In this document: positions 17,927-27,539 of the stretch, piece after piece
Layout: each line of letters starts with the position of its first letter
How positions within the stretch are numbered: the first letter of the stretch is position 1
Source: Asticcacaulis sp. AC460
GTDB lineage: Bacteria > Pseudomonadota > Alphaproteobacteria > Caulobacterales > Caulobacteraceae
NCBI RefSeq assembly: GCF_000495795.1
Contig: NZ_AWGD01000010.1
Coordinates: 1-64,000 of the forward strand
Reading direction: 5' to 3'
DNA length: 64,000 bases
Made by a program: the position numbers and the translations under genes
The notes under the pieces: model-generated
Told to the model about the DNA's origin: nothing
Seen by the model: the letters and a program-made list of their open reading frames with translations, nothing else
The model's database searches: none

Positions 17927-18946
17927 TTAATAGATAAGCTCATCGTCGCCTCCCTGGCCGGCCAGCATGATTTCGCCCTTGGCGGCCAGGTCCTTGGCCA
18001 CCTGGACCATGGCCATCTGGGCCGCGTCGACGTCCTTCAGGCGCACAGGGCCCATCGAATCCATGTCGTCGCGCATGATCTTGGCGGCGCGTTCCGACAT
18101 GTTGGACATGAACATGTCGCGCAGGCTGTCCGAGGCGCCCTTCAGCGCCAGGGCCAGCTGGTCCTTTTCGACCGCGCGCAGCAGAGTCTGGACGCCGCCC
18201 GGATCCAGCTTCGACAGGTCTTCGAAGACGAACATCAAGGCCCGGATGCGTTCGGCGGATTCGCGGTTGCGCTCTTCCAGGGCGGCGACGAAGCGGCTTT
18301 CGGTCTGGCGGTCGAAATTGTTGAAGATTTCGGCCATCAGTTCGTGGCTGTCGCGCTTCGAGGTCCGCGCCAGGTTGGACATGAACTCGACGCGCAAGGT
18401 CTGTTCGATCTTGTCGAGGATTTCGCGCTGGACCGGCTCCATCCGCAGCATGCGCTGGACGCATTCCAGCGCAAAGTCTTCCGGTAGGGACGACAGGACG
18501 CGGGCGGCGTGGTCGGCCTTGATCTTGGACAGGACCACCGCGACGGTCTGCGGGTACTCGTTCTTCAGGTAGTTGGCCAGCACCGCTTCGTTGACGTTGC
18601 CCAGCTTGTCCCACATGGTGCGGCCGGCCGGACCCCGGATTTCCTCCATCAGGGTTTCGACTTTTTCCGGCGGCAGGAACGAGCCCAGCAGGCGCTGGGT
18701 CTGTTCGAAACTGCCCATGATGGTGCCGGACGAGGACAGGCCGGCGACGAATTCGACCAGCAGTTCCTCGACCACATTGGCGGCCACCGTGCCCAGGGAC
18801 GACATGGCCTGGGAGATTTCCTTGATCTCTTCTTCGTCCAGAGCCTGCCACAGGGCGACGTGATCTTCGCCCAACGCAAGCAGAACCACCGCGGCCTTTT
18901 CGACCCCGGTCAGACGCTTGCTGTCATCGATGATGGATTTTCTCAT
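17927..18946 (-). CDS. fliG: flagellar motor switch protein FliG
   Basis: FliG is the rotor protein that meets the stator MotA and links the MS ring to the C ring. The 339-residue length is typical. It has the N-terminal FliF-binding domain ([30 protein letters not shown]), the middle domain with the conserved [17 protein letters not shown] and the C-terminal torque helix region ([32 protein letters not shown]). It follows fliF by three bases and is co-translated. Confidence 0.97.
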   Translation of the reverse strand: MRKSIIDDSKRLTGVEKAAVVLLALGEDHVALWQALDEEEIKEISQAMSSLGTVAANVVEELLVEFVAGLSSSGTIMGSFEQTQRLLGSFLPPEKVETLMEEIRGPAGRTMWDKLGNVNEAVLANYLKNEYPQTVAVVLSKIKADHAARVLSSLPEDFALECVQRMLRMEPVQREILDKIEQTLRVEFMSNLARTSKRDSHELMAEIFNNFDRQTESRFVAALEERNRESAERIRALMFVFEDLSKLDPGGVQTLLRAVEKDQLALALKGASDSLRDMFMSNMSERAAKIMRDDMDSMGPVRLKDVDAAQMAMVQVAKDLAAKGEIMLAGQGGDDELIY

Positions 18947-18949
18947 GGC

Positions 18950-20614
18950 TTAGCTATCATGGAGCCAGGAGCGGAGGATGGAGACCGACTCTTCCGGGTG
19001 GCGGTCGACGAACTCCGAAACCTTCTTGACCGAGGACGCCTTCACCTGGCCCTCGATGCGGGCTATGTCGATGCGCTGCTCCTGTTCCTGGGTGGGAACC
19101 AGGCCGGTGGCGGCGATATTGTCGGCCGCCTGGTAGCTGATCGAAGGACCGGTCGCGCCCGCTCCGGCCAGGGCCGCCTGGTTGCCGCCATTGGCCGCGC
19201 CCAGGAAGGTGCCGCCGGCCACGCCGCCGCCATTGATGAACTTGAGCAGCGGGCGGGCGATCAGGAAGATGACCAGCAGGGCGACGATGAACAGTACCGC
19301 GACTTCGATGGCGCGCATGATGTCGTTCTTGTCGAAGTCGAACAGGGGCGGCTTGGCGTCGGTACCGGCGGCGAAGTCGCCGCGGCTGAAGCGGATATTG
19401 CTGACGCGAACCTGGTCGCCGCGGGTCTGGTCGTAACCGACCGCCGCCTGGACCAGTTCCTGGATACGCTGCATGTCCTCAGCCGAGCGCGGCGCATAGG
19501 CCGGCGGCGCCTTGCCGTCGGCCGACGGGGTTTCGACACCGTCGACGACGACCGCCACCGACAGCTTCTTGATCTCGCCCGGGCCCTTGACCTCGGTGGT
19601 CTTGGTGGTCGAAATCTCGAAATTGGTGACTTCCGAATCCTGCTGGGAATTGTTGCCGGTGGTGGCGATGGTCGGCGCCTGCTGGCCGCCCGGCATGTTG
19701 GCCGACACGGTGGTATTGCCGGCGGAGTTGGGATCGGCGGTGGTTTCGGTCCCGGAATTGGTGCTGGTCGAACGGACGACCTGGCCGTCCGGGTTATATT
19801 CGACCTGTTCACGGGTGGTGGCCGTCTGGTCGATCTCGGCCGTGACCATGACGCGGGCGGCGCCCGGGCCGACCACACCTTCGACGATTTCCATGACGCG
19901 CTTGCGGACCGAGTCCTCGATCTCGGACTTGCGCGCCGAACCGGCGGCGCCCATGGCGGTATCGCTTTCGCCGCCGGCGGCCAGCAGGTGGTTGCGGTCG
20001 TCGACGATGGTGACGTTGTCAGACTTCAGGTTGGGTACGGCGGTGGCGACGACGTTGCGGATGGCGGCGACCGATTCGCTGCTCAGAGCGCCGCCCGACA
20101 GGCCCAGAACGACCGAGGCCGTGGGCTGGCCGGCGGCGTCTTCGAACAGTTCGCGCTTGGGCATGACCAGGTGGACGCGCGCCGAGCTGATGCCGCGCAG
20201 GGTGCGGATGGTGCGGGCCAGTTCGCCTTCCAGGGCGCGCTGGTTGTTGATGTTCTGGACGGCTTCGGTCTGGCCCAGGGCCGGGGCGTTGTCGAAGATT
20301 TCATAGCCGACGCTGGCCTGGGTCGGCAGGCCTTTGGAAGCCAGCATCATGCGGGCGTCGGCGACCTGGTCGCGGTTGACCATGATGGTCGATCCGTCGC
20401 CCCTGGCTTCATACTTGATGCCGCCCTGGCTGAGGGCGGTGGTGATCTCGGACGCTTCCTTAAGGTCGAGATTGGAATAAAGCAGGGCCTGGGGCTGGGC
20501 GCTGATGTTCAGCACGATCGCCAGAATCACGGCTGCAATACCGGCCGCTGCGCCCAGGATCGCCGTCAAGCGGCCAATACCGAACCTTTGCAAGCCGTTA
20601 AAAAAGGACTCCAC
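18950..20614 (-). CDS. fliF: flagellar MS-ring protein FliF
   Basis: FliF forms the membrane MS ring, the first structure assembled. From the GTG at 20614 it is about 554 residues, with an N-terminal membrane helix (RLTAILGAAAGIAAVILAIVL), the PrgK/YscJ-like ring-building domain, a Thr/Asn-rich linker, and a second membrane helix (IEVAVLFIVALLVIFLIARPL) followed by the FliG-binding tail. The frame begins at a TTG at 20620, but AGGGTGG six bases before the GTG favours the latter. It heads the operon fliF-fliG-fliH-fliN-flbD and has a perfect CtrA box upstream. Confidence 0.96.
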   Translation of the reverse strand: MESFFNGLQRFGIGRLTAILGAAAGIAAVILAIVLNISAQPQALLYSNLDLKEASEITTALSQGGIKYEARGDGSTIMVNRDQVADARMMLASKGLPTQASVGYEIFDNAPALGQTEAVQNINNQRALEGELARTIRTLRGISSARVHLVMPKRELFEDAAGQPTASVVLGLSGGALSSESVAAIRNVVATAVPNLKSDNVTIVDDRNHLLAAGGESDTAMGAAGSARKSEIEDSVRKRVMEIVEGVVGPGAARVMVTAEIDQTATTREQVEYNPDGQVVRSTSTNSGTETTADPNSAGNTTVSANMPGGQQAPTIATTGNNSQQDSEVTNFEISTTKTTEVKGPGEIKKLSVAVVVDGVETPSADGKAPPAYAPRSAEDMQRIQELVQAAVGYDQTRGDQVRVSNIRFSRGDFAAGTDAKPPLFDFDKNDIMRAIEVAVLFIVALLVIFLIARPLLKFINGGGVAGGTFLGAANGGNQAALAGAGATGPSISYQAADNIAATGLVPTQEQEQRIDIARIEGQVKASSVKKVSEFVDRHPEESVSILRSWLHDS

Positions 20615-20695
20615 GTGCAACCACCCTGATCACCAAATAAGCGGGACGTCGCTATTCGCGTCCCGCTGACTAGGCAGTAATTTCCCAGTGCTGAG

Positions 20696-20710
20696 TTAAC
20701 AGCGGCTTAA
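20696..20710 (-). promoter_or_regulatory. CtrA box (TTAA-N7-TTAA) of the fliF operon
   Basis: On the minus strand TTAAGCCGCTGTTAAC is an exact TTAA-N7-TTAAC, the binding site of the cell-cycle regulator CtrA. It ends 82 bases before the fliF start, as for Caulobacter class II flagellar promoters. A third TTAA lies at 20720. Confidence 0.8.
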
Positions 20711-20824
20711 GAGGCTGCGTTAAGGTTCAGGAAATTTCCGATATTTTTGCGCGAGTTGCGTGCACATTCTAAACCCTGGGCGGTTTCCGGGACGCTAAGG
20801 GTTAAGGTAAATACGCGCTTTGGC

Positions 20825-21853
20825 TTACTTTGCCAGCGGCGGTGGCGCGGTCGATTCACGGACGACAAGACTGTAGTCCAATCGCCGGGCCGTCTTGGTC
20901 CGGTCCGCCAGGTCACCGCCCAGCCCCGCGACCAGAAGATCCACCGCCGCTTCGCCGATCTCCTCGATCGGCTGGCGGATGGTGGTCAGGGGCGGCCACA
21001 CACTTTCCGAGCCGGGGCTGTCGTCGAAGCCGACCAGAGACAGGTCGGACGGAATGATCAGGCGATGCTTGGCGGCCGCGGCCATGACGCCCATGGCCAG
21101 GAAGTCCGTGGCGGCGAAGATCGCGGTCGGCCGGTCCTTGCGCGTCACCAGCTCCTCACCCGCCCGGAAGGCCGTTGCGCTGGTCGTCTGCGGCAACTCC
21201 GTGCGGGGATAGGGCGGCGCCAGCCCCTTGTCGCGGAAAAATCGGGCATAGCCGGCGTAGCGCTCCGCGCTGGCGCCGGTATCGCGAAACCCGAGATAGG
21301 CGATCTGGCGATGTCCCAGGCCCCACAAATGATCCATGATATCGTATGACGCGTCCTGGTCGTTCATGAAGGCGAAGGGCGCCCGTTCCAGTTCGACCGT
21401 GGGCGAGATGCGGACATAGCCCATTTCCATGTCATCGAGGATGGCCATGATCTCCGGCATGTCGCTGACCGGCGGCGCCAGGATCAGGGCGTCGAAATGC
21501 GAGGCACGCAGGCGGCGGACAAAGGCATCCTTGCCGTCGGAGACGAAGTCCTCGATGGTTTCGAGCACCATATGATAGCCATGCCGGCGGCAGGCCCGCA
21601 TGACGCCGGCGTGCAGGCCATTGAAATAGTAGTGACTGTAGATGCTGCGCGTCAGAAAACCGAGATTGTAGTTTCGTGCCCCCGGCAAGGCGCGCGCCGC
21701 GGCATTGGGTTTGAAATCGTGGGCCTTGATAATATCTGCCACGCGCGCCCGCGTCTGCGGCCCCACCCCCGCCTGATGGTTCAGAACGCGCGACACGGTT
21801 TTGATGGAGACGCCCGCTTCGCGCGCGACATCGACAATGGTGAGTTTTCGCAC
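20825..21853 (-). CDS. LacI family transcriptional regulator
   Basis: 342-residue LacI-type repressor with an N-terminal HTH (TIVDVAREAGVSIKTVSRVLN) and the sugar-binding periplasmic-like core (SLVGFDDSPGSESVWPPLTTIRQP). The start is the GTG at 21853, which places the HTH at residue 4; the upstream open frame overlaps the esterase terminator and is not coding. The gene follows the esterase on the same strand, beyond a strong terminator. Two identical 12-bp palindromes GACAACGTTGTC, with the central CG typical of LacI operators, flank the promoters of the neighbouring esterase and beta-glucosidase and are its probable targets. Confidence 0.9.
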   Translation of the reverse strand: MRKLTIVDVAREAGVSIKTVSRVLNHQAGVGPQTRARVADIIKAHDFKPNAAARALPGARNYNLGFLTRSIYSHYYFNGLHAGVMRACRRHGYHMVLETIEDFVSDGKDAFVRRLRASHFDALILAPPVSDMPEIMAILDDMEMGYVRISPTVELERAPFAFMNDQDASYDIMDHLWGLGHRQIAYLGFRDTGASAERYAGYARFFRDKGLAPPYPRTELPQTTSATAFRAGEELVTRKDRPTAIFAATDFLAMGVMAAAAKHRLIIPSDLSLVGFDDSPGSESVWPPLTTIRQPIEEIGEAAVDLLVAGLGGDLADRTKTARRLDYSLVVRESTAPPPLAK

Positions 21854-21908
21854 AGGCAGTCCGATCGATCCGAAGCGAGATACTATTCCCCGGACCGGGC
21901 ATATGTAA

Positions 21909-21943
21909 ATCCGCGTCTGCCGGTTTGGCCGGCAGACGCGGAT
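21909..21943 (-). terminator. strong hairpin after the carboxylesterase gene
   Basis: Two 15-base arms (ATCCGCGTCTGCCGG and its exact complement) enclose a five-base loop, six bases past the esterase stop. On the minus strand the stem is followed by TTTACATAT, a short T-run. It separates the esterase from lacI. Confidence 0.75.
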
Positions 21944-21948
21944 CCGGA

Positions 21949-23805
21949 TTACTTCCGGGCCGGCAGTTTCGCCAGGTCGTCGTCGATCCTGGCCAGGAGT
22001 TCGTCCGTCAGCGCCGGCAGATAGGCCTGCAGAGCCAACAGGGTCATGGCGCGGCCCATGCCGATATTGGGGCTGTTGATGACATCGGGAATATAGGTAT
22101 TGAGGACGGCCTTGGCGGCAGCATCGTCCAGCATATCGCCCAGAGGCGTCACCTTCGATGCGTAGTGACCATCGGCCGTGCGCGTCGGCGCGGGCGGTGG
22201 CGGCGGCAGGTCGGCCGCCGCGGCGGTGACCTCCATCCGCGCCTTCCACGGATCGACCTGCGCCACCGGCACGCCTTCCGGGGTGAACACCATCAGGATG
22301 TCAGCCGCGGGGTCGTATTTCGGCCATTGCGGCAGACCCGCGCCGTTGGGATTGCCGGTCTTGGCGAAGTTGGCCCAGTAGCTGTTGGTCTGATCGGCGA
22401 TTCTGGCGTCCGTGGCAGTCAGTTTGTCGCCGTACTTTTCCTTCACCGTGTCCATGACATAGGGAATTTCGGTGGCATGGGGCGTGCCCGTCTTCCACTC
22501 GGACTTCATGGACTCAGCGACGTAGCCGAAACGGAATTCGTAGGCCGGCAGCCCCTGCTTGGCCAGCGTCGCGGCAACGAAGCGCGACGGCTCGATCATC
22601 ATCTTGTCCATGGCGATCTCGGCATTGATCTGCGGCAACGGCTTGGTGCCGTCCGGGTCGTAGGCCGCCTTCGCCTGGTCGGCCAGCGCGCCGAATGCGC
22701 CAAAAGCAGCCTCCTTGGTCGGGGCGAAGCCAAAGCCGATATCGGCGGTGTCGCCGCCGATCATGAAGGGCACCTTGGCCTGGCGCCCGGCCTCGTAGAC
22801 CGCCTGGGGCGCTTCCGCGACGATGCGGCCATCGACCATCGGGCCGCCGTAGGTTTCACCGGCCTGCCCCATGGTCATCATGCCGAGGCCGTCATTGACC
22901 TCTTCGGCACTCAGCGCCCGCAGACTGGCCAGGGCCGCGGCATCGCTTCCCTGAACGCCCTTGCGGCGGGCGAAATTGACCCCAAGCGTCTCCGACGACG
23001 GCAGGTTGGGCTTGTCCGTGGTCAGTTCGCGATTGCCCATCAGGTTGCCACGGCCGCCGCCCGACTGGACGATGGCCTTGGCGAAGAGCCCCTGCGATTG
23101 CGTAGACGTCATCAGGGTGTGCACCGATCCGCCGCCGGCCGATTCGCCGAAAATGGTCACATTGGCGGGATCGCCGCCGAAGCCGGCGATATTGGCCTGG
23201 ACCCATTTCAGCGCGGCGATCTGGTCCATATAGCCGTAGTTGCCAAGCAGGCCGTTGTCCTTGTTCTCGGCGCTGAGGGCCGGGAAGCCGAAGAAGCCGA
23301 AGCGCCCCAGCCGGTAGTTGAAGCTGACCATGATCACGCCCTTGCGCGCGAAAGCCGAGCCGTCATAGACCGGGGGGGAGGAGCCTCCGTTGACGAAGCC
23401 GCCGCCATAGATCCAGAAGATCACCGGCAATTTGGCCGTCGGGGAGACGCCGGCCGGACGCCACACATTGATGACCAGGCAGTCTTCCGCCGGTGTCGTC
23501 CCCAGCGGCGCGGCATCGCCGCCGAAAGGCGTCTGCATGCAGTCATGGCCGAACGTATCGGCCTTGCGAACACCCGACCATTTGGCGGCCGGTTGCGGGG
23601 CGCGCCAGCGCAGGTCGCCGACCGGCGGCGCGGCGAAGGGGATGCCCTTGAACGACTCGACGCCGGCGGCGGTCACGCCCTCCACCTTGCCGGACACCGT
23701 TGCGACCGGCGTAGCGGCCATGACCGGCAAGGCCAGCATGCCGGCGGCGGTTGCAGCCGCCGCAGCCACCAGATGGCGGACGGATTTCATAGATTTAAGG
23801 CTCAT
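21949..23805 (-). CDS. secreted type B carboxylesterase
   Basis: 618-residue exported esterase starting MSLKSMKSVRHL after GGGAGAGGG. The signal peptide probably ends after ALPVMA (about residue 30). The fold marks are the oxyanion loop YGGGF (133-137), the nucleophile Ser222 in FGESAGGG and the EDCLVINV block. It probably removes acyl groups from plant polysaccharide or similar esters in the periplasm. About 70 residues beyond the usual end (after PPPPPAPTRTADG) form an extra C-terminal segment. The upstream region with a LacI-type palindrome is shared with the divergent GH3 gene. Confidence 0.9.
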   Translation of the reverse strand: MSLKSMKSVRHLVAAAAATAAGMLALPVMAATPVATVSGKVEGVTAAGVESFKGIPFAAPPVGDLRWRAPQPAAKWSGVRKADTFGHDCMQTPFGGDAAPLGTTPAEDCLVINVWRPAGVSPTAKLPVIFWIYGGGFVNGGSSPPVYDGSAFARKGVIMVSFNYRLGRFGFFGFPALSAENKDNGLLGNYGYMDQIAALKWVQANIAGFGGDPANVTIFGESAGGGSVHTLMTSTQSQGLFAKAIVQSGGGRGNLMGNRELTTDKPNLPSSETLGVNFARRKGVQGSDAAALASLRALSAEEVNDGLGMMTMGQAGETYGGPMVDGRIVAEAPQAVYEAGRQAKVPFMIGGDTADIGFGFAPTKEAAFGAFGALADQAKAAYDPDGTKPLPQINAEIAMDKMMIEPSRFVAATLAKQGLPAYEFRFGYVAESMKSEWKTGTPHATEIPYVMDTVKEKYGDKLTATDARIADQTNSYWANFAKTGNPNGAGLPQWPKYDPAADILMVFTPEGVPVAQVDPWKARMEVTAAAADLPPPPPAPTRTADGHYASKVTPLGDMLDDAAAKAVLNTYIPDVINSPNIGMGRAMTLLALQAYLPALTDELLARIDDDLAKLPARK

Positions 23806-23890
23806 ATTTCCCTCTCCCGGTCCAATTCTGGACGCATGCCCTGCGGCCCTGACACGGGCCACTCTTGTTCTCCTCAAGCTGCTGGATAGG

Positions 23891-23902
23891 GACAACGTTG
23901 TC
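23891..23902. promoter_or_regulatory. LacI-type operator GACAACGTTGTC (esterase side)
   Basis: A 12-bp perfect palindrome with central CG lies 86 bases before the esterase ATG. It is identical to the site at 24180. Confidence 0.75.
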
Positions 23903-24179
23903 AATGCCCTCGACGACAGATGCTTGGCGATGCCGTCAAGCGCATATCGGCGATGTGTGCGAAGTTATTGAATATATTCACTATGCCACATATCCGCTTT
24001 GGCTGAAAACTTTTTATGTCATATCAACGATTTTGCACTGCAATAAGGCGGTGGACTTCGTCACTTGGCGCGCTGTCCGTCATCGTGTGGCGGAACGTTC
24101 GCGGCATGCTTTCGGGCCGGCGGTGACGGCTCTGACGGAGATGGGCGTGTTGACTTCCGCAAAAAACGTGAGAAATTAC

Positions 24180-24191
24180 GACAACGTTGTC
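24180..24191. promoter_or_regulatory. LacI-type operator GACAACGTTGTC (GH3 side)
   Basis: This is the second identical 12-bp palindrome, 78 bases before the GH3 ATG. The two sites are 289 bp apart, far enough for looping by a LacI tetramer. Confidence 0.75.
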
Positions 24192-24269
24192 TCAAATCGT
24201 GGATCACCCTGCGACGTGCGGCCTCAGGCGGTTTCAGCCGCCCAATAAACAAACCCCAGGGATTCGACC

Positions 24270-26486
24270 ATGACATTTGGAACCTCCTTCCGTTCGGCGC
24301 TCAAGGCCGTGGCCGCCACGGCGCCGCTTCTGGCCCTTTTGAGCACACCGTCTTTCGCCCAGACCGCCCAGCCGTGGCTGAACAAGGCCTTGAGCGCCGA
24401 TGAACGCGCCAGCCTTCTCGAACAGGAGCTAACCCTGGATGAGCGCATCGGCCTGGTTCATGGCCCGATGGCCTTGCCCTTCTTCTTCAAGGACGGAAAA
24501 CTACCGGACGGCGCCATGGCGGCGGCGGGCTATATCCCGGGCATTCCGCGTCTCGGCATTCCGGCCCAGCGGGAAAGCGATGCGTCGCTGGGCGTCACCA
24601 ACCCCATGGGCGTGCGGCCGGGCGACTTTGCCACCGCGCTGCCGTCATCCCTGGCGCTGGCGGCGACCTTCAATCCGCAGATCGCCTATGACGGCGGCGC
24701 CGTGGTCGGCCTCGAAGCCCGCGTGAAAGGCATCAATGTTCAGCTCGCCGGTGGGGTCAACCTGGCGCGCGATCCCCGCAACGGCCGCAACTTCGAATAT
24801 GCCGGTGAGGATCCACTGCTGGCCGGCACGCTGGTCGGCGAATCCATCCGGGGCATTCAAAGCCAGAATGTGGTCTCGACGATCAAGCACTATGCCCTCA
24901 ACGGCCAGGAGACCGGCCGCAACGTCGCCAACAGCGTTATCGGCGAACAGGCCCTGCGCGAGTCCGATCTGCTCGCCTTCCAGATCGCGATCGAAAAGGG
25001 CCAGCCCGGATCGGTAATGTGCGCCTATAACCTGGTCAACGGCGCCTATGCCTGCGGCAACGACTTCCTGCTGAACAAGGTGCTGAAGGGAGACTGGGGC
25101 TACAAGGGCTATGTCATGTCCGACTGGGGCGCGGTCAAGTCGACCGACTTCGCCGTGAAAGGGCTGGACCAGCAGTCCGGCGAGCAGTTGGACAAGGAAA
25201 TCTGGTTCGGCGCGCCACTGAAGGCGGCCGTCGAAAACGGCACCGTCCCCGCCGCCCGACTGTCCGACATGACCCACCGCATCCTGCGCTCCATGTTCGC
25301 GGCGGGATTGTTCGACACCCAGGCCCCGGCCAGCTACGACGCGGCGCGCCATGCCGGGGTGGCCAAGGCCGAAGCCGACGAGGCGATCGTGCTGCTGAAA
25401 AACGACGGCCAGATCCTGCCGTTCGCCCGCACGGCGAAGTCGATTCTCATCGTGGGCGGCCATGCGGATGCCGGGGTGATCTCCGGCGGTGGATCGTCGC
25501 AGGTCACGGCGGGCCCGGATCAGCTCGTGATTTCGCCGGGCGGCGAAGGCCCGATGGCCATGTTCAACCGGGTCAACTACCATCCCTCCTCGCCGCTGAA
25601 GGCGCTGCGCGCCCGGCTGCCCGACACCCGCATCGCCTTCGACACCGGTCAGTATCCGGAAGAGGTTGCCCGCAAGGCGAAGGCCTATGACCTGGTCATC
25701 GTCTTCGCCACGCAATGGGCGGGCGAGGGCGAAGACGTTCCGTCACTGGCCCTGCCCAACGGGCAGAACGCCTTGATCGAGGCCGCGGCGGCCGCCAATC
25801 CCAAGACCATCGTCGTGCTCGAAACCGGCAATGCCGTCAGCATGCCGTGGCTGAACAAGGTACCGGCCGTGATTGAGGCCTGGTACCCCGGCCAGCAGGG
25901 CGGCGAAGCCATCGCCGACATTCTGACCGGCGCGACCAACCCGTCGGGCCACCTGCCTGTGACCTTCCCGGCGTCGATCGACCAATATCCGCGCGTCGAT
26001 ATTCCCGGCCTCGACCTGGGCCCGACGGAACAGTTCGATGTTGTCTATGAAGAGGGCGCCGACGTTGGTTATCGCCGCTTCGCCAAGCTGGGCATGAAGC
26101 CGTTGTTCCCGTTCGGTCACGGCCTGAGCTACACCCAGTTCTCCTACGGCAATCTCCAGGTCTCAGGCGGCAGCACGGTTTCCATGACCTTTACGGTCAC
26201 CAATACCGGCAAGGTGAAGGGCAAGGATGCGCCGCAGCTCTATCTCAATGCCACGCCCGGCGGTCAGGCGAAGCGTCTGATCGGCTTCTCCAAGGTCGAG
26301 CTGGCGCCTGGCGAGAGCAAAACCATAAGCCTGGCCGCCGATCCGCGCCTTCTGGCCAATTTCGATACCGCTTCCAACAGCTGGGTGGTTGCGGGCGGCA
26401 CCTATACAGTCGCCGTTGCGGAAGACGCCGGGCAGGCCGGCATCGCGGGTACGGCCACGGTGAAGGCGCAAAAGTTAAAGCCTTGA
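24270..26486 (+). CDS. GH3 beta-glucosidase (secreted)
   Basis: 738-residue glycoside hydrolase family 3 enzyme, likely a periplasmic beta-glucosidase or beta-xylosidase. The signal peptide ends about SFA-Q (residue 30). The nucleophile is Asp285 in YVMSDWGAVK, and KHYALNGQE carries the Lys-His pair typical of the family. The (alpha/beta)6 domain and a C-terminal fibronectin-like domain (VTNTGKVKGKDAPQLYL) follow, so the protein is complete. It is divergent from the esterase with shared LacI-type operators and ends in a hairpin shared with the convergent AraC gene. Confidence 0.95.
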   Translation: MTFGTSFRSALKAVAATAPLLALLSTPSFAQTAQPWLNKALSADERASLLEQELTLDERIGLVHGPMALPFFFKDGKLPDGAMAAAGYIPGIPRLGIPAQRESDASLGVTNPMGVRPGDFATALPSSLALAATFNPQIAYDGGAVVGLEARVKGINVQLAGGVNLARDPRNGRNFEYAGEDPLLAGTLVGESIRGIQSQNVVSTIKHYALNGQETGRNVANSVIGEQALRESDLLAFQIAIEKGQPGSVMCAYNLVNGAYACGNDFLLNKVLKGDWGYKGYVMSDWGAVKSTDFAVKGLDQQSGEQLDKEIWFGAPLKAAVENGTVPAARLSDMTHRILRSMFAAGLFDTQAPASYDAARHAGVAKAEADEAIVLLKNDGQILPFARTAKSILIVGGHADAGVISGGGSSQVTAGPDQLVISPGGEGPMAMFNRVNYHPSSPLKALRARLPDTRIAFDTGQYPEEVARKAKAYDLVIVFATQWAGEGEDVPSLALPNGQNALIEAAAAANPKTIVVLETGNAVSMPWLNKVPAVIEAWYPGQQGGEAIADILTGATNPSGHLPVTFPASIDQYPRVDIPGLDLGPTEQFDVVYEEGADVGYRRFAKLGMKPLFPFGHGLSYTQFSYGNLQVSGGSTVSMTFTVTNTGKVKGKDAPQLYLNATPGGQAKRLIGFSKVELAPGESKTISLAADPRLLANFDTASNSWVVAGGTYTVAVAEDAGQAGIAGTATVKAQKLKP

Positions 26487-26510
26487 CACGGCCCCGGATA
26501 ACCGAAAGGC

Positions 26511-26533
26511 GCACTCCGGACAATCCGGAGTGC
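26511..26533. terminator. hairpin between convergent GH3 and AraC genes
   Basis: GCACTCCGGA-CAA-TCCGGAGTGC is a perfect 10-bp stem with a three-base loop. It lacks a T-run on either side, so its strength is uncertain. Confidence 0.55.
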
Positions 26534-26540
26534 CCCAGCT

Positions 26541-27515
26541 CTAACCGGCCCGGGAGCGGACATCGCCCGGCGAAGCGTCGAAGCGGCGCTTGAAGGCACG
26601 GTAAAATGACGAAACATCGTTAAAGCCGCAGCGGAAGCCGATCTCCGTCGTCGGTGTCGCCGCAAACGCAGGGTCGGTCAGCAGAACCCGCGCCCGCTCG
26701 GCACGGAAATCGCCCAGTTGCCGCGAAAAACTGGTCCCTGCCTGCTGCAGCACGTGCTGGACCATGCGCTCGGAAATGCCCAAGCGCCGGCCAATGCCTT
26801 CCGCCGTCAGGCCCTCGGTCGTGCAGTCGCGCCGCATCAGCCGCCGGATGGCATGCAGCCGCGCCTCCCCTACCGCCGGGGCATGGCGCTCGGACTCCTC
26901 GTTCATGTCGATTGCGCCGAAACCGGCCCCCAGCAACAGCGCCATGTGCCGGGTCGAGGCGGCGATCAGGCCCAGGTCCTGCGCGCGAATGGACTGGAAC
27001 AACCGGGCATAGGGCACCAGAAGCTGAAGCGCCGGATGGCTGACCGGGACCGTGCGGCCGGCCAGGTCCTCCGGCGGAATGCGCCACGACTCGGTCAGGT
27101 GACGCGGGACGGTAATGCCCAGAAGACCGGTGCCCTCGCCCGTGGTGAAATCGATGGCGGCATTGTGCACCCCGAACGCCGCCTCACCCGCCGCAACAGT
27201 ATAGTCCCGGCCGAGATGCCCGCCGTAAATGGACGTGGTGCCCAGGTTAATGTGCACGACCAGCGCATCGTCGCCGTCATTGGCGATATGCCGTACGCCG
27301 CGGTGACAGTCGATGGCCAGTCCCGACAGGAAGGCGACAATCATTTCCGGCGTCACCGTCAGATCGAATCGGCCGTCAAGACCGGCATTTCTGGTGCTGA
27401 TCATGTCGCAGATTGTCCCCACCGAATCGCGGAAACGGGCATTGATCTCGCGTTCCCGCCCGTCCTGGTCGGTCCGTGTCAGATCTTCCGTGGTGAATCC
27501 GGCAACGTGCAGCAT
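26541..27515 (-). CDS. AraC family transcriptional regulator
   Basis: 324-residue regulator with an AraC-binding-like N-terminal domain (VHINLGTTSIYGG, then a ligand-site region with GVHNAAIDFTTGEGTGLLGITVP) and a C-terminal double HTH (LTAEGIGRRLGISERMVQHVLQQAGTSF and ATPTTEIGFRCGFNDVSSFYRAFKRRFDASPGD). The ATG at 27515 follows a GTG at 27518; no Shine-Dalgarno is visible. It is convergent with the GH3 gene and is probably a second regulator of the sugar-use block, though its target is not shown. Confidence 0.9.
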   Translation of the reverse strand: MLHVAGFTTEDLTRTDQDGREREINARFRDSVGTICDMISTRNAGLDGRFDLTVTPEMIVAFLSGLAIDCHRGVRHIANDGDDALVVHINLGTTSIYGGHLGRDYTVAAGEAAFGVHNAAIDFTTGEGTGLLGITVPRHLTESWRIPPEDLAGRTVPVSHPALQLLVPYARLFQSIRAQDLGLIAASTRHMALLLGAGFGAIDMNEESERHAPAVGEARLHAIRRLMRRDCTTEGLTAEGIGRRLGISERMVQHVLQQAGTSFSRQLGDFRAERARVLLTDPAFAATPTTEIGFRCGFNDVSSFYRAFKRRFDASPGDVRSRAG

Positions 27516-27539
27516 CACGGCACGCTAACATATCCGCGA

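Larger units (their letters stand above)
23806..24269. other. divergent control region between esterase and GH3 genes
   Basis: This 464-bp stretch holds no gene. It is A+T-rich in the middle and carries the two GACAACGTTGTC operators, one near each gene. TTGACT at 24150-24155 followed at about 18 bases by AATTAC is a possible promoter for GH3, with the operator just downstream of the -10 position, which suits repression. Confidence 0.6.

Noticed and set aside
18509-20629. 706-codon plus-strand frame over fliG and fliF
   Set aside because: It is a shadow in a high-GC region; the minus strand encodes the conserved motor genes.
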